Shown here piece by piece: positions 52,705 to 63,245 of a stretch of 64,000 nucleotides of DNA. Positions within the stretch are counted from its first letter, which is position 1. Each line of letters starts with the position of its first letter. The notes beneath the pieces were generated by a model. It was not told the origin of the DNA. It searched no databases and saw only the letters and a program-made list of their open reading frames with translations. The position numbers were made by a program, and so were the translations under genes. Source of the DNA: Nitrospira sp. (GTDB lineage: Bacteria; Nitrospirota; Nitrospiria; Nitrospirales; Nitrospiraceae); contig JALHPO010000001.1 of NCBI GenBank assembly GCA_022842445.1, forward strand, positions 357,144 to 421,143, read 5' to 3'.

Positions 52705-53295
52705 CTATTTGCCAATCCGCTCCAGTGCCTTTCGTTTCACGATTCGAAAGTGGGCTTCCAACTCCTGCCGCATCACCACGGCGATCAACCAATCGGGTGT
52801 CAGGGAATCGAGCTCGACGGTCAGGTCAAAATCGGCGCTGGTCTGATCGCCATCCCCGGTTGGCCGGAGCTTCCAGACGCGATGATAGCGCTTGAAGTCG
52901 CCGCCTTTGAGATCCGTCACGAGGCCGCCATCCGGCAACATCCGCGAATCCGTGACCAGCCGATGCTCACCGGGCATCAGCGCATGCGTGATTCGAAGAT
53001 CGATCGTGGCAACCCCGTCATGGATGTTGAGAGCGGCCACTCGCATGTGGACTTCAAAGAGTTCCGGCCAATGCGGATAGTCCGCCAGCAGGGACTGAAT
53101 GACCTCCGGCTTTGCCGGAAACAGAACGCGCGCCGTCGCACGAACGCCCCCACCCGACTCCACCTTGACGTCCAAGATATCCGCATCCGAAGCCGCACCA
53201 GTGCCCCAAGTCCACAATGTCGGGCACAACGACCCGACGAGGACGAGCAACGGCAGGATAGGCATCCCGGCCGCCGGTCTATCCGACGATCGCAT
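52705..53295 (-). CDS. Exported SRPBCC/START-like protein
   Basis: 196 residues from ATG 53295, chosen because its N-terminus has positive charges before the hydrophobic segment (MRSSDRPAAGMPILPLLVLV), as a signal peptide should; an internal ATG at 53265 is a competitor. The mature part matches the polyketide cyclase/START fold, with ARVLFPAKPEVIQSLLADYPHWPELFEVH, RITHALMPGEHRLVTDSR and a final amphipathic helix (RQELEAHFRIVKRKALERIG). Members bind hydrophobic ligands. It overlaps the upstream DGQHR gene by 17 bp. Confidence 0.7.
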   Translation of the reverse strand: MRSSDRPAAGMPILPLLVLVGSLCPTLWTWGTGAASDADILDVKVESGGGVRATARVLFPAKPEVIQSLLADYPHWPELFEVHMRVAALNIHDGVATIDLRITHALMPGEHRLVTDSRMLPDGGLVTDLKGGDFKRYHRVWKLRPTGDGDQTSADFDLTVELDSLTPDWLIAVVMRQELEAHFRIVKRKALERIGK

Positions 53296-54391
53296 CCAGC
53301 AGCCGCTGATGGATTTTCCGTACCCGTTCAAGCTGCCCTTTCGCCGGAAACCGCTCGTAAAATCCATCGGCCCGAAACTCTTTGGCGAGCGGCGCCCAGG
53401 GCTTCACAATCTCGGCAAACGGCTGATGCGTCCGCTGCTGATCCCAGTCACTGATCAGTTTGCGATCCACAATCAGGTCGTCCAGCACACGGATCAAGGC
53501 CTTTAACGTCACATCGCGCGTGAACATATACCGCTCATTCTGCCCCCAAATCTCCTCCATCACCTCTTTCACACCCTTCAGATAGTCGCGCACCAGCGCG
53601 TAACACCGATCGGCCTTTGTCCCCAGATGCGACTCGATCCAGCGCTGATGGGCCGTGACAACCTTGAGCAGTTCATTGAACACTTCAGACTGAAGAATCC
53701 ATTTTTCCTGTTTGCTCCGCCCGCCGAGGCGATTGATTTTGTACTGCAGCGGCGAGTCCGCCTCGCTGTACAAGAGATTGACCACCTTGGCCGTGAATTT
53801 CTTCTCGGGACTTTCCCATGACACCTTCTCGTAGAGATCCACCAAATGCGACCGGTTGATCCGCGTATGGGTGGAATTGATGATGACGAACATTTCCGTC
53901 GCAAAATCGCCGCTCCGCCCGTCGAACAGCAGACAGGGCACTTCGACCTGCGGGATCTGCTCCGGATGTTTCGACTGGAAAAAGTGGAGCCCGGCCAGCC
54001 GGTGTTGCCCGTCAATCACCAGATACTTCCCTTTCGGTTCGCTCAGGCGGCCGATCGACTCGGAATCGCCGGCCTGTTGAAACCGCAGCGTTTCATCGGT
54101 GAAGAGCAGCACCGTGCCGGGAATCATCGGCTGTGCGACGACGGTTTCGTAAAAATTGACGATCTGTTTGATTTTCTGCCGGTTCAACAGGCGCTGAAAG
54201 CCCTTCTCGCTTCGTTCGATGCCTGCGATGAACTGCGCCACTTCGTCGTGATCGGAGATCTTGCCTTGTGCAAGTTCCTCGCCTTCAAAATAGTAGCGGC
54301 TGGTAAACCGGACCTTCTCCAGCAAATCAGCCGCCTTGTAGGCGATGAAATAGAACGTGCCTTCCTTTTGCCTGATACGTGTTGCCAGCAT
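53279..54391 (-). CDS. DGQHR-domain protein (ParB-like/DndB-related)
   Basis: 370 residues from the ATG at 54391, preceded by GGAGG. The DGQHR motif at residues 127-131 (VIDGQHRLAGLHF) defines the family, seen in DNA phosphorothioation regulators such as DndB and in other ParB-like proteins, where the loop binds nucleotide or DNA. MFVIINSTHTRINRSHLVDLYEKV follows, a stretch shared by many of these proteins. No dndACDE genes lie nearby. It is divergent from queG. The biochemical role is unknown. Confidence 0.75.
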   Translation of the reverse strand: MLATRIRQKEGTFYFIAYKAADLLEKVRFTSRYYFEGEELAQGKISDHDEVAQFIAGIERSEKGFQRLLNRQKIKQIVNFYETVVAQPMIPGTVLLFTDETLRFQQAGDSESIGRLSEPKGKYLVIDGQHRLAGLHFFQSKHPEQIPQVEVPCLLFDGRSGDFATEMFVIINSTHTRINRSHLVDLYEKVSWESPEKKFTAKVVNLLYSEADSPLQYKINRLGGRSKQEKWILQSEVFNELLKVVTAHQRWIESHLGTKADRCYALVRDYLKGVKEVMEEIWGQNERYMFTRDVTLKALIRVLDDLIVDRKLISDWDQQRTHQPFAEIVKPWAPLAKEFRADGFYERFPAKGQLERVRKIHQRLLDAIVG

Positions 54392-54487
54392 AGAACCTCC
54401 GTGCCATGCCTTCCCGATGATGGCAGATTCTACGCGGACCACCTGGTGGCCGCAAGAAAAGAGACTATGCTACGTTGAGACTCGACT

Positions 54488-55453
54488 ATGCCGACCATGT
54501 CCCTTTCACAAACAATCATGCGCGAAGCCCGCGCGTTGGGATTCGACGCCGTGGGCATCGCCCGCGTCGACGCCCCTGCCGCGCCCCTCCAACACCGGCT
54601 CCTCACCAGGCTGGCCCACTGGCTCACCCGCGGCTTCCACGGCGCAATGGCATGGATGGAACGGACGCCGGAGAAACGAGCTGATCCCGGACTCGTCCTT
54701 CCGGGGTGTCGATCGGTCGTTTCGGTCGGAGTCAACTACCTGACCAACCATCGCCCGGACGAACGGCCCGGTCACGGCCGCATCGCCCGGTACGCCTGGG
54801 GCAGGGACTACCACAAGGTGCTCAGCGATCGGCTGAAGCAACTCGAACAGCGCCTTCACACCTTAGCTCCGGAAGCCAAAACCCTGGTCTATGTCGATAC
54901 CGGTCCTGTCATGGAAAAGGCCTGGGCGGAACAGGCCGGACTGGGTTGGATCGGCAAACACTCCAACCTGGTATCCGCCGAACACGGCTCCTGGCTCTTG
55001 CTGGGCGAAATCCTCACGACGTTAGATTTGGAACCGGACGAACCGGCAACGGATCTTTGCGGGAGCTGCACCCTCTGTATTCAAGCCTGCCCGACCAAGG
55101 CCATCGTCGAACCCTATGTGGTCGATGCTACTCGCTGTATTTCTTATCTGACGATCGAACTGCGTGGCGACCAGAGCGCCATCCCGGACGAGCTACAGTC
55201 GCGCATGGGCAACAAAATCTTTGGATGCGACGATTGTCTCGATGTCTGTCCATTCAATCTGCGAGCTGAGCCGAGCCAGGAACCGGCCTTCCAACCGATG
55301 GCAGTAACCCTCGCCCCACGCTTGGACGACCTGGCGAAGCTGGACGAACCGGCCTTTGCGGCTCTGTTTCAAGGCAGCCCTATCAAGCGCGCCAAACATT
55401 CCGGCCTCCTGCGTAACGTCTCAATTGCACAGAACAATCAGCAGCATCTCTAA
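54488..55453 (+). CDS. queG: Epoxyqueuosine reductase
   Basis: 321 residues. The N-terminal cobalamin-binding part contains IMREARALGFDAVGIARVD, ARYAWGRDYHKVLSDRL and VDTGPVMEKAWAEQAGLGWIGKHSN. Two [4Fe-4S] clusters follow, CGSCTLCIQACPTKAI and the later Cys in ATRCISYLT, then CDDCLDVCPFN. It reduces epoxyqueuosine in tRNA anticodons to queuosine, using cobalamin. Its C-terminus (PIKRAKHSGLLRN) is the family tail. It is divergent from the DGQHR gene and precedes the NtrC-type regulator by 124 bp. Confidence 0.92.
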   Translation: MPTMSLSQTIMREARALGFDAVGIARVDAPAAPLQHRLLTRLAHWLTRGFHGAMAWMERTPEKRADPGLVLPGCRSVVSVGVNYLTNHRPDERPGHGRIARYAWGRDYHKVLSDRLKQLEQRLHTLAPEAKTLVYVDTGPVMEKAWAEQAGLGWIGKHSNLVSAEHGSWLLLGEILTTLDLEPDEPATDLCGSCTLCIQACPTKAIVEPYVVDATRCISYLTIELRGDQSAIPDELQSRMGNKIFGCDDCLDVCPFNLRAEPSQEPAFQPMAVTLAPRLDDLAKLDEPAFAALFQGSPIKRAKHSGLLRNVSIAQNNQQHL

Positions 55454-55577
55454 CCCCTCACCCTTCGCTCCTCACCCCCTACCCCTTACCTCTCCTCTTC
55501 CCTTCCCACTATGGGAGGAGTAGGCTATACCCAGTTCTCAGACGGTTCGCCAGGAGTCCTGAACAAGGAGTTCTCCG

Positions 55578-56930
55578 ATGAACCTTCAGAACTTTCTGCT
55601 CATCTCGAAAGACCCCGAAACCATACGACTTCTCGAAGCCGTTGCGCCTCCGCATACGACGGTTCAGACGGCGCCTACCGTTTCCGAGGGGCTCCGTCTC
55701 TGGCAAGAGACCTCCCCCACCCTGGTCATCTGCGAAGGCAGTCCCTACGGACTTGGACCTCTGTTCGAGTATGCCCGGCAAACCCCTGTGTCTACCCCGG
55801 TCCTTGCCATCGGGGAACGCCATTCCGTGAAAGACGCCGTCGAAATCATGAGGGTCGGCGCATCGGATTATCTGACCAAGCCGATTTTACGCGAGGAACT
55901 TCAAGCGGCGGTCGCACGACTGGTCCGACACCCCGTATCTGCTGCTTCATCCGATTTACCACGCGACCGGTTTGCGCCCATCATCAGCATCTCACCGCAG
56001 ATGCATCTCATCAAACACTTGGCCAAAGAGGTCGCCCTGACCGATGCGACCGTTCTCATCACCGGGGAAAGCGGCACAGGGAAGGAGCTGTTCGCCCAGG
56101 CGATCCATGCAACCAGCCCGCGGGCCAACGGGCCGCTGATCGCTCTGAACTGCGCCGGGATTCCTGAGAATCTATTAGAGGCGGAATTATTCGGGTATCA
56201 GCAAGGAGCCTTTACAGACGCCAAACATGCAAAGTCCGGACGATTTCAAATGGCAGAAGGCGGCACGTTATTTCTGGACGAAATCGGAGAGATGAGTTCA
56301 GCCGCTCAAGCCAAGCTGTTACGAGTACTGGAAGATCACATGATCGATCCGCTCGGCGATACACGCAGCCACAAGGTCAACATCCGCGTCATCGCCGCCA
56401 CGAACGAGGATCTGCTCGCCCATATCAAGGCCGGCCGCTTCCGGCTCGATCTTTACTATCGGCTCAATGTCTACCAACTGCGTATCCCGCCCCTGCGTGA
56501 ACGGCCGGACGACATCGAACCAATTCTGAGAGTCTTTCTGGAGCGCGCCAGGCAGGAACGCGGGTGCCGTATCAAAATGCTCGCACCCGCAGCGCTTGCC
56601 GTGCTCCAACGCCACGACTGGCCGGGCAATGTCCGTGAATTGCACAATGCCGTGGAATGGCTGACGATCACCTGTAAAGAGGAGACGATCCAGCCGCACC
56701 ATCTGCCGGCATCGGTCCAGACCTTCTCAGCGACGAACCACTCGGGCCCGTCAAGCCATGGGTCTAACTCCTCGCTCTTGACCTTCGGCCTGTCGTTTCA
56801 AGAGATGGAGAAAAAGCTGCTGGAAGAAGCACTCCACAAAACATCGGGTAACGTCTCCGAAGCCAGCCGCCTCCTCAAGATAACCCGCAATACGCTGCGC
56901 TATCGTATGGCGAAACACCACCTTCAATAG
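55578..56930 (+). CDS. NtrC-type sigma-54 activator with atypical receiver domain
   Basis: 450 residues (AAGGAG upstream of the start). The N-terminal receiver domain has the conserved Lys (K101, TKP) but Glu at the phosphoacceptor position (LVICEG, E53 instead of Asp) and Gly for the conserved Ser/Thr (VLAIGE). The AAA+ domain has Walker A GESGTGKE (163-170), the sigma-54 loop GAFTDA (210-215) and LFLDEIGE. A Fis-type helix-turn-helix ends the protein (NVSEASRLLKITRNTLRYRM). It should open sigma-54 promoters; the Glu may mimic phosphorylation. No kinase gene is adjacent. Confidence 0.85.
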   Translation: MNLQNFLLISKDPETIRLLEAVAPPHTTVQTAPTVSEGLRLWQETSPTLVICEGSPYGLGPLFEYARQTPVSTPVLAIGERHSVKDAVEIMRVGASDYLTKPILREELQAAVARLVRHPVSAASSDLPRDRFAPIISISPQMHLIKHLAKEVALTDATVLITGESGTGKELFAQAIHATSPRANGPLIALNCAGIPENLLEAELFGYQQGAFTDAKHAKSGRFQMAEGGTLFLDEIGEMSSAAQAKLLRVLEDHMIDPLGDTRSHKVNIRVIAATNEDLLAHIKAGRFRLDLYYRLNVYQLRIPPLRERPDDIEPILRVFLERARQERGCRIKMLAPAALAVLQRHDWPGNVRELHNAVEWLTITCKEETIQPHHLPASVQTFSATNHSGPSSHGSNSSLLTFGLSFQEMEKKLLEEALHKTSGNVSEASRLLKITRNTLRYRMAKHHLQ

Positions 56931-56960
56931 AGAGCCCAGAAACAGCATCGGTACGTTTTC

Positions 56961-59378
56961 CTACCGCAGCTTCGCCACCGTTACTCCGTCCCCTCCTTCG
57001 GCTCGGTCGCCGGGACGAAAGTGTTCCACATAGGGTGAATCTTTTAAATACTCGCGTAGCGCGGCTTTCAGCTTTCCAGTTCCATGCCCGTGAATGATTC
57101 GCAAGAACGGTGCGCCGTCGAGCACCGCCCGATCCAGCGCGGCCACGACCTGATCGAGCGCGTCGTCGGCTGCCTGGCCCCGCACATCCACCACCGTCTG
57201 TTCGTCGAGGCCCAACCCGCCCCCCGTCGAAAACCGACGAGGGCCGGTTGCCGGCGCCACTGGAGGAGCCGGCACATCCGACCCGCGAGCCACACCAATG
57301 AGATTCGAGACGGTCGCCATCACTTCCCCTTCGCCGACTTTGACGCGGACCCGTTTTTTCCCCTGAGGCAGTTCCAGCAAACTCCCCGTCATGCCCAATC
57401 CCGCAATCTCCACGGTATCGCCGATGCCCAGCTGTTCGACTGGTATCGATTCGCCGGTGGGAGCCAGCTCCTGTCGCGTGTGGGCCTCCAGCTCACTGAG
57501 CCGCTGCTTGGCCTCTTTCGCCTTGATGAGCTTCTGTTCGCGTTTGACGGCATCGACCGTGGCTTGAACCTCGGCCCTTGCCCGTTGAAATTGCTCACCG
57601 AGCTTTTTCTTCAGCCCCTTGCGAGCCTCCTGCTCGGCTTCCTCCAACCGCGCTTGCAATGCTTTGGCCTCGCCCGCCGCCTGCTCAGCCTCTTTCCTGG
57701 CTTGCCGCGCCCGTTCAGTATCCTCTGTCAGCTGCCGCTGCTTGCGCTGCAAATCCGCCATCAGGTCGTCCAACCGTCGATCTTCCCGCCGCAACCGTTG
57801 CCGCGCATCGCGCAAGATCGCTTCGTCCATACCCAGCCGTCCGGCAATCTCAAGGGCGGAGGATCCGCCGGGAATCCCCATGAACAATCGGTAGGTCGGC
57901 GCCAACCGCTCGACATCGAATTCCACGCTGGCATTGGCGAAACCGGATGTGGTCTGCGCCAATTCCTTGAGCGGGCCGTAATGTGTCGTCACCACCACTT
58001 TCATATTGAGCGAGGCCAACCGGCAGAGCAGTGCCTCTGCCAGCGCCGCGCCTTCTTGGGGATCGGTTGAGGTGACCGGCTCGTCGAGCAATACCAGCGA
58101 TCGGGGCGCGGCCGGTTCGCCCGTGCCTGCCCTGGCACCCGCGTCCGAAAGGAGCTGAACCATTTGAGTCATGTGGGCGGAAAAGCTGGAGAGGTCCCGG
58201 CTTAAGTCCTGCGCATCGCCGATATCGGCGTAGCAATGGGTGAAGAGCGCCATCTCGGATTCCGGCGCACAGGGCAGATGCAACCCGGCCCGCACCATGA
58301 GCGCATAGAGGCCGACGATCTTGAGGGTGACCGTCTTCCCTCCCGTATTGGGACCGGAAATGACAAGGACTCGGCTTGTCTCATCCATCACAATGTCGTT
58401 CGGCACGACCTGCTCTTTGGCCGCCATGAGCAGCGGATGCCGCGCCTGTTTCAAGACCACGCGGCCCTGCTCGTTCAACGCGACAGGATTGGATTTCAGC
58501 CGGCGGCTCAATTCGGCCTTCGCTCCGATACAGTCGAATTCGGCCAGCGCCTCCATCCCGTCACCGATCTGATCGGACTTGGCCGCGACCAACCTCGTGA
58601 GTTCACGCAAGATGCGACGCACTTCCCGCTCAATGTCCAAATCGGCCACTTTGATGGCATTGTTCAGTTCGACCAGCTCACGCGGTTCGAGAAACACGGT
58701 CGCCCCGCTGGCCGATACGTCATGGACGATGCCGGGCATCCTCCCCCGCATATCGGCCTTCACCGGCAGGACATAGCGCCCCTCACGCTGCGCAAAATAG
58801 GACTCTTGCAGGATCTCCTCGTACTTTCGTGAGTGAAGAACCCGATCGAGCTGCTCTCGCATCTCCTGTTTCAAACCCTGGGCATGATGCGTGAGCCGCC
58901 GCAATTCCGGCGTGGCCGACTCCTTGATTGCGCCGTCCGGCTGAATCACAGCCTCTATGGCCGATCTGATCGACCGCAGTCCCTTCGTACCCTGAAGCGG
59001 CTCCACGACCTGTGCCAGCGCCTCCGCCTCCGCCCGGCATGCAGTCATCAACCGTTCGACGTCTTCCATGAGCGCCAAGACGAGCGCGCAATCCCTCAAC
59101 TCATGCGTCTCAAGATCGCCTCCCTTTCCCGCGCGAGTCAGCGCCTCATGGATGTCAGGGAACGCCAAGGTCGGCATGGGCGCGCCGCCCTCCAACAATC
59201 TCGCCATCTCGGTCGTTTCCTGCTGGCGCAGGCGCGCCCCGGCCAACTCGTCCGAAAGCGGCACGGACCGGCACCGCTCGATCCCCATCGTCGACTGCGC
59301 GCGCTGCGCGAGCAACTCGAGCAGGCGCGGCCATTCCAATGCCTGCGCGGCTTTTGCGGTGGTGTCATCCATATTCAT
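56961..59378 (-). CDS. mutS2: MutS2 (DNA-structure-binding ATPase with Smr domain)
   Basis: 805 residues in the MutS2 order: an N-terminal clamp/core (LEWPRLLELLAQRAQSTMG, EILQESYFAQREGRYVLPVKA), the ATPase domain with Walker A ISGPNTGGKTVTLK and SLVLLDEPVTSTDPQEGAALA, a long coiled coil (about 525-640) and a C-terminal Smr domain (VDVRGQAADDALDQVV, IIHGHGTGKLKAALREYL), the endonuclease part. It limits recombination and may act on stalled ribosomes in some bacteria. Two start codons two residues apart exist. It is a single gene, convergent with the NtrC-type regulator 30 bp away. Confidence 0.93.
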   Translation of the reverse strand: MNMDDTTAKAAQALEWPRLLELLAQRAQSTMGIERCRSVPLSDELAGARLRQQETTEMARLLEGGAPMPTLAFPDIHEALTRAGKGGDLETHELRDCALVLALMEDVERLMTACRAEAEALAQVVEPLQGTKGLRSIRSAIEAVIQPDGAIKESATPELRRLTHHAQGLKQEMREQLDRVLHSRKYEEILQESYFAQREGRYVLPVKADMRGRMPGIVHDVSASGATVFLEPRELVELNNAIKVADLDIEREVRRILRELTRLVAAKSDQIGDGMEALAEFDCIGAKAELSRRLKSNPVALNEQGRVVLKQARHPLLMAAKEQVVPNDIVMDETSRVLVISGPNTGGKTVTLKIVGLYALMVRAGLHLPCAPESEMALFTHCYADIGDAQDLSRDLSSFSAHMTQMVQLLSDAGARAGTGEPAAPRSLVLLDEPVTSTDPQEGAALAEALLCRLASLNMKVVVTTHYGPLKELAQTTSGFANASVEFDVERLAPTYRLFMGIPGGSSALEIAGRLGMDEAILRDARQRLRREDRRLDDLMADLQRKQRQLTEDTERARQARKEAEQAAGEAKALQARLEEAEQEARKGLKKKLGEQFQRARAEVQATVDAVKREQKLIKAKEAKQRLSELEAHTRQELAPTGESIPVEQLGIGDTVEIAGLGMTGSLLELPQGKKRVRVKVGEGEVMATVSNLIGVARGSDVPAPPVAPATGPRRFSTGGGLGLDEQTVVDVRGQAADDALDQVVAALDRAVLDGAPFLRIIHGHGTGKLKAALREYLKDSPYVEHFRPGDRAEGGDGVTVAKLR

Positions 59379-59531
59379 AAAAGATTCCTGGTCATGGCGA
59401 TTATCTCAGAACTGTAGCCAAGAGCCTGACAGACAAGCAAGGAGATCCGATTCATATCGTGTATCCTATTTTCCTCGGCAGAGCGGTCACGGCTACCGAC
59501 GATCAAAACAGGAGTACCTCTTTCGGAGATC

Positions 59532-59561
59532 TTGACAAGGGTGAAACCGCCTGGCTACTAT
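59532..59561 (+). promoter_or_regulatory. Candidate sigma-70 promoter of the gap operon
   Basis: TTGACA (59532-59537) and TACTAT (59556-59561) are 18 bases apart, about 65 bp upstream of the gap start codon. It is the best match in the 247-bp divergent region shared with mutS2. Confidence 0.5.
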
Positions 59562-59598
59562 CGCGGTCTAAACTGTTGGTTTCGTGTAGAATTCATGA

Positions 59599-60639
<1,041 letters not shown>

Positions 60640-60722
60640 GTCACAGCTGAAGAGAGATCGAGTCGGTCCCTTCTCCTGACTCAGGACTCTCGTATGCCGG
60701 TGCGCTACTCAAAGGAGCGTCC

Positions 60723-61922
60723 ATGAATCTGCATAAGAAAACGATCGATGACGTCCCGCTTCACGGCAAACGGGTAATCATTCGAGCAGACTTCAACGTG
60801 CCGCTCGATGAAGCGCTTCAAATCACCGACGATACCCGCATTCGTTCCACGCTCCCGACGATCAATCGCGTAGTGGATGAAGGCGCAAAGGTCATTCTGT
60901 GCTCTCACCTTGGGCGGCCAAAGGGAGCCTTCGACCCCAAGTATAGTCTGGCCCCTGTTGCAAAGCGGTTGGGACGGCTCCTCGGAAAAGAGGTGGTCTT
61001 CGCGTCCGATTGCATCGGCCCGGCGGTCGAAAAGCTGGTGGCTAAAATGACTCCCGGCGACGTACTGTTATTGGAAAACCTCCGCTTCCATCCAGGCGAA
61101 GAGAAGAACGACGAGGCCTTCTCCAAAGCCCTGGCCTCTCTTGGCGACGTCTTTATCAACGACGCCTTCGGCGCCGCGCACCGCGCCCACGCCTCCACCG
61201 TCGGCATTACCAAATTCATCAAAGACTCGGCGGCCGGTGCGCTACTGAAGAAAGAAATCGAGTATCTCGAAGGAGCCATCGCCAATCCGGTCCGGCCGTT
61301 CGTGGCAGTGCTCGGCGGTGCAAAGGTGTCCGGAAAAATCGGCGTGATCGAGAACCTGGGAAAGAAAGTCGACAAGGTCATCATCGGCGGCGGCATGGCC
61401 TTTACCTTCTTGAAAGCGAAGGGCATGGAAATCGGCAACTCGCTGGTCGAAAACGACATGTTGGACTTCGCCAGAGGCGTCGAGGACCACGCCCTGTCCC
61501 GCGGCGTTAAGTTCTACCTGCCGGTCGATTGCGTCGTCGCAGCCAGCCGCGAACCTGGTGCGGAGTCGAAGATAGTTCCGGTTCAGGAAATTCCGAAGGG
61601 CTGGTACGCGCTCGACATCGGTCCGGCTTCGGTCAAGCTCTTCAACTTGGCGGTCCAGAACGCCAAAACGATTCTCTGGAACGGACCAATGGGAGTCTTT
61701 GAAATCGACGCCTATGCCAGAGGCACACTTGCAATGGCCCACGCGATCGCCGATGCCTATGCGCTCACGATCGTCGGCGGCGGCGAGACCGCGCTGGCCG
61801 TCCACCGGGCCGGCGTCTCGGAAAACATGTCCTTCATCTCGACCGGCGGCGGCGCTGCGTTGGAACTGCTTGAAGGCAAGGAGCTGCCTGGCCTCGTCGC
61901 ATTACCCGATCGCGTCAACTAG
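60723..61922 (+). CDS. pgk: Phosphoglycerate kinase
   Basis: 399 residues. Characteristic stretches are RVIIRADFNVPLDEALQITD, STLPTINRVVDEGAKVILCSHLGRPKG, LLLENLRFHPGEEKND, FAVLGGAKVSGKIGVIENL-type sequence seen as VAVLGGAKVSGKIGV, and the C-terminal GGGETALAVHRAGV with STGGGAALELLEGKELPG. AAGGAG lies just upstream of the ATG. It catalyses the ATP-forming step next to Gap. It is 83 bp after gap and 39 bp before tpiA, in the order common to many bacteria. Confidence 0.96.
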   Translation: MNLHKKTIDDVPLHGKRVIIRADFNVPLDEALQITDDTRIRSTLPTINRVVDEGAKVILCSHLGRPKGAFDPKYSLAPVAKRLGRLLGKEVVFASDCIGPAVEKLVAKMTPGDVLLLENLRFHPGEEKNDEAFSKALASLGDVFINDAFGAAHRAHASTVGITKFIKDSAAGALLKKEIEYLEGAIANPVRPFVAVLGGAKVSGKIGVIENLGKKVDKVIIGGGMAFTFLKAKGMEIGNSLVENDMLDFARGVEDHALSRGVKFYLPVDCVVAASREPGAESKIVPVQEIPKGWYALDIGPASVKLFNLAVQNAKTILWNGPMGVFEIDAYARGTLAMAHAIADAYALTIVGGGETALAVHRAGVSENMSFISTGGGAALELLEGKELPGLVALPDRVN

Positions 61923-61961
61923 CCGACATCGCAATCTCTACATAGGCCAAGTAAAAACGCC

Positions 61962-62738
61962 GTGCGCACAATCCTCATTGTCGGCAATTGGAAAATGAAT
62001 AAGACCGCCTCGGAAGGGGCGGCCTTCGTTCGCGAGATCGCACCCCGGATCCCCACCACGCCGACCGTCGAATTCGTAATCGCTCCTCCCTTCACAGCGT
62101 TGGAATCGGTCCGCGCGGCGCTTACCCCGTCGTCTCCGATCCAACTCGGCGCACAAAATTTATTTTGGGAAAGCCATGGGGCCTACACCGGTGAAGTGTC
62201 CGCGCCGATGCTCAGAGAGCTCGGCTGCCGGTACGTCATTCTCGGCCATTCGGAACGTCGTGCGCTGTTCGGGGAGCAGAATGATGGCATTCAGAAGAAA
62301 GTTCACGCCGCCCTCGCCCATGGGATCAGACCGATTCTGTGCGTCGGGGAATCCTTATCCCAGCGGGAACACGGGACGACAACGGAGGTCATTCTGCAAC
62401 AGCTGACTGGAAGCCTGGCTGGTCTTTCGCCTCACGATATGGCCGCCGTCTCAATCGCCTATGAACCGGTGTGGGCCATCGGGACCGGAAAAGCCGCGAC
62501 GACCAATCAAGCCGTCGCCGCACACCGAACGATTCGAACCTTCCTCTCCGACACCTGGTCCAGCGATGTCTCAAACGCCACACGAATCTTGTATGGAGGC
62601 AGCGTGACGCCCGGAAATATCGAAGGTCTGTTGCAGACAGACCAGATCGATGGCGCATTAATCGGCGGGGCTTGTCTCCAGGCTGAATCTTTTGTTACAA
62701 TCGCCTCCGTTGCTCAATTGATCGGAGCCCGACGCTAA
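61962..62738 (+). CDS. tpiA: Triosephosphate isomerase
   Basis: 258 residues from GTG 61962. Start [17 protein letters not shown], with Asn and Lys of the active site; [13 protein letters not shown] holds the catalytic His, and [19 protein letters not shown] the catalytic Glu and loop; [16 protein letters not shown] ends with the phosphate-binding site and [11 protein letters not shown]. It interconverts dihydroxyacetone phosphate and glyceraldehyde 3-phosphate. The GTG start is unusual among its neighbours but no closer ATG in frame exists. SecG follows after 3 bp. Confidence 0.95.
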   Translation: MRTILIVGNWKMNKTASEGAAFVREIAPRIPTTPTVEFVIAPPFTALESVRAALTPSSPIQLGAQNLFWESHGAYTGEVSAPMLRELGCRYVILGHSERRALFGEQNDGIQKKVHAALAHGIRPILCVGESLSQREHGTTTEVILQQLTGSLAGLSPHDMAAVSIAYEPVWAIGTGKAATTNQAVAAHRTIRTFLSDTWSSDVSNATRILYGGSVTPGNIEGLLQTDQIDGALIGGACLQAESFVTIASVAQLIGARR

Positions 62739-62741
62739 ACA

Positions 62742-63077
62742 ATGTATACTTTGATTGTTGTCATCCATGTCTTCATCTGTGTCCTCATGATCGGCGCCAT
62801 TCTCCTCCAATCTGGTAAAGGCGCGGAGATCGGTGCCTCATTCGGCGGATCGAGCCAAACCGTGTTCGGCAGCCGGGGCCCGGCCAATTTCCTGAGCAAG
62901 CTCACCGTCGTGGTGGCGGCAATCTTCATGATTACCTCGTTCACGCTGGCGATATTGGCCAAGCAACGGACCTTCGAATCGACCGTCATCGATTTGAATA
63001 CGAAAAGTGAGTCGGCTTCTCCTGCAACCCCGGCCCAGCCTGCGACGGAACCCACCCCTGCTCCAGCAGGCAAGTAA
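62742..63077 (+). CDS. secG: Preprotein translocase subunit SecG
   Basis: 111 residues: an N-terminal helix (MYTLIVVIHVFICVLMIGAI), the conserved cytoplasmic loop LLQSGKGAEIGASFGGSSQTVFGSRGPANFLSK and a second helix (LTVVVAAIFMITSFTLAILAK). A tail of Pro, Ala and Thr (SASPATPAQPATEPTPAPAG) ends it, as is common. It supports SecYE protein export. It starts 3 bp after tpiA, so SecG expression is tied to the glycolytic block, an arrangement found in many bacteria. Confidence 0.93.
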   Translation: MYTLIVVIHVFICVLMIGAILLQSGKGAEIGASFGGSSQTVFGSRGPANFLSKLTVVVAAIFMITSFTLAILAKQRTFESTVIDLNTKSESASPATPAQPATEPTPAPAGK

Positions 63078-63245
63078 CCCGGCCGTTGGGCATCTAGTCG
63101 TAAATCGTCAGGCGTCATTCGTCAAACGAGTAATGAGACAAGAATCTATGGCGTATGGCTATGGCACGGGACAGGAGTGAGTTGCGTAAGACCTGCGCTC
63201 ATCCGATCACGTGCTATACGCCACTAGCTATAGGCTCTATTTCCC

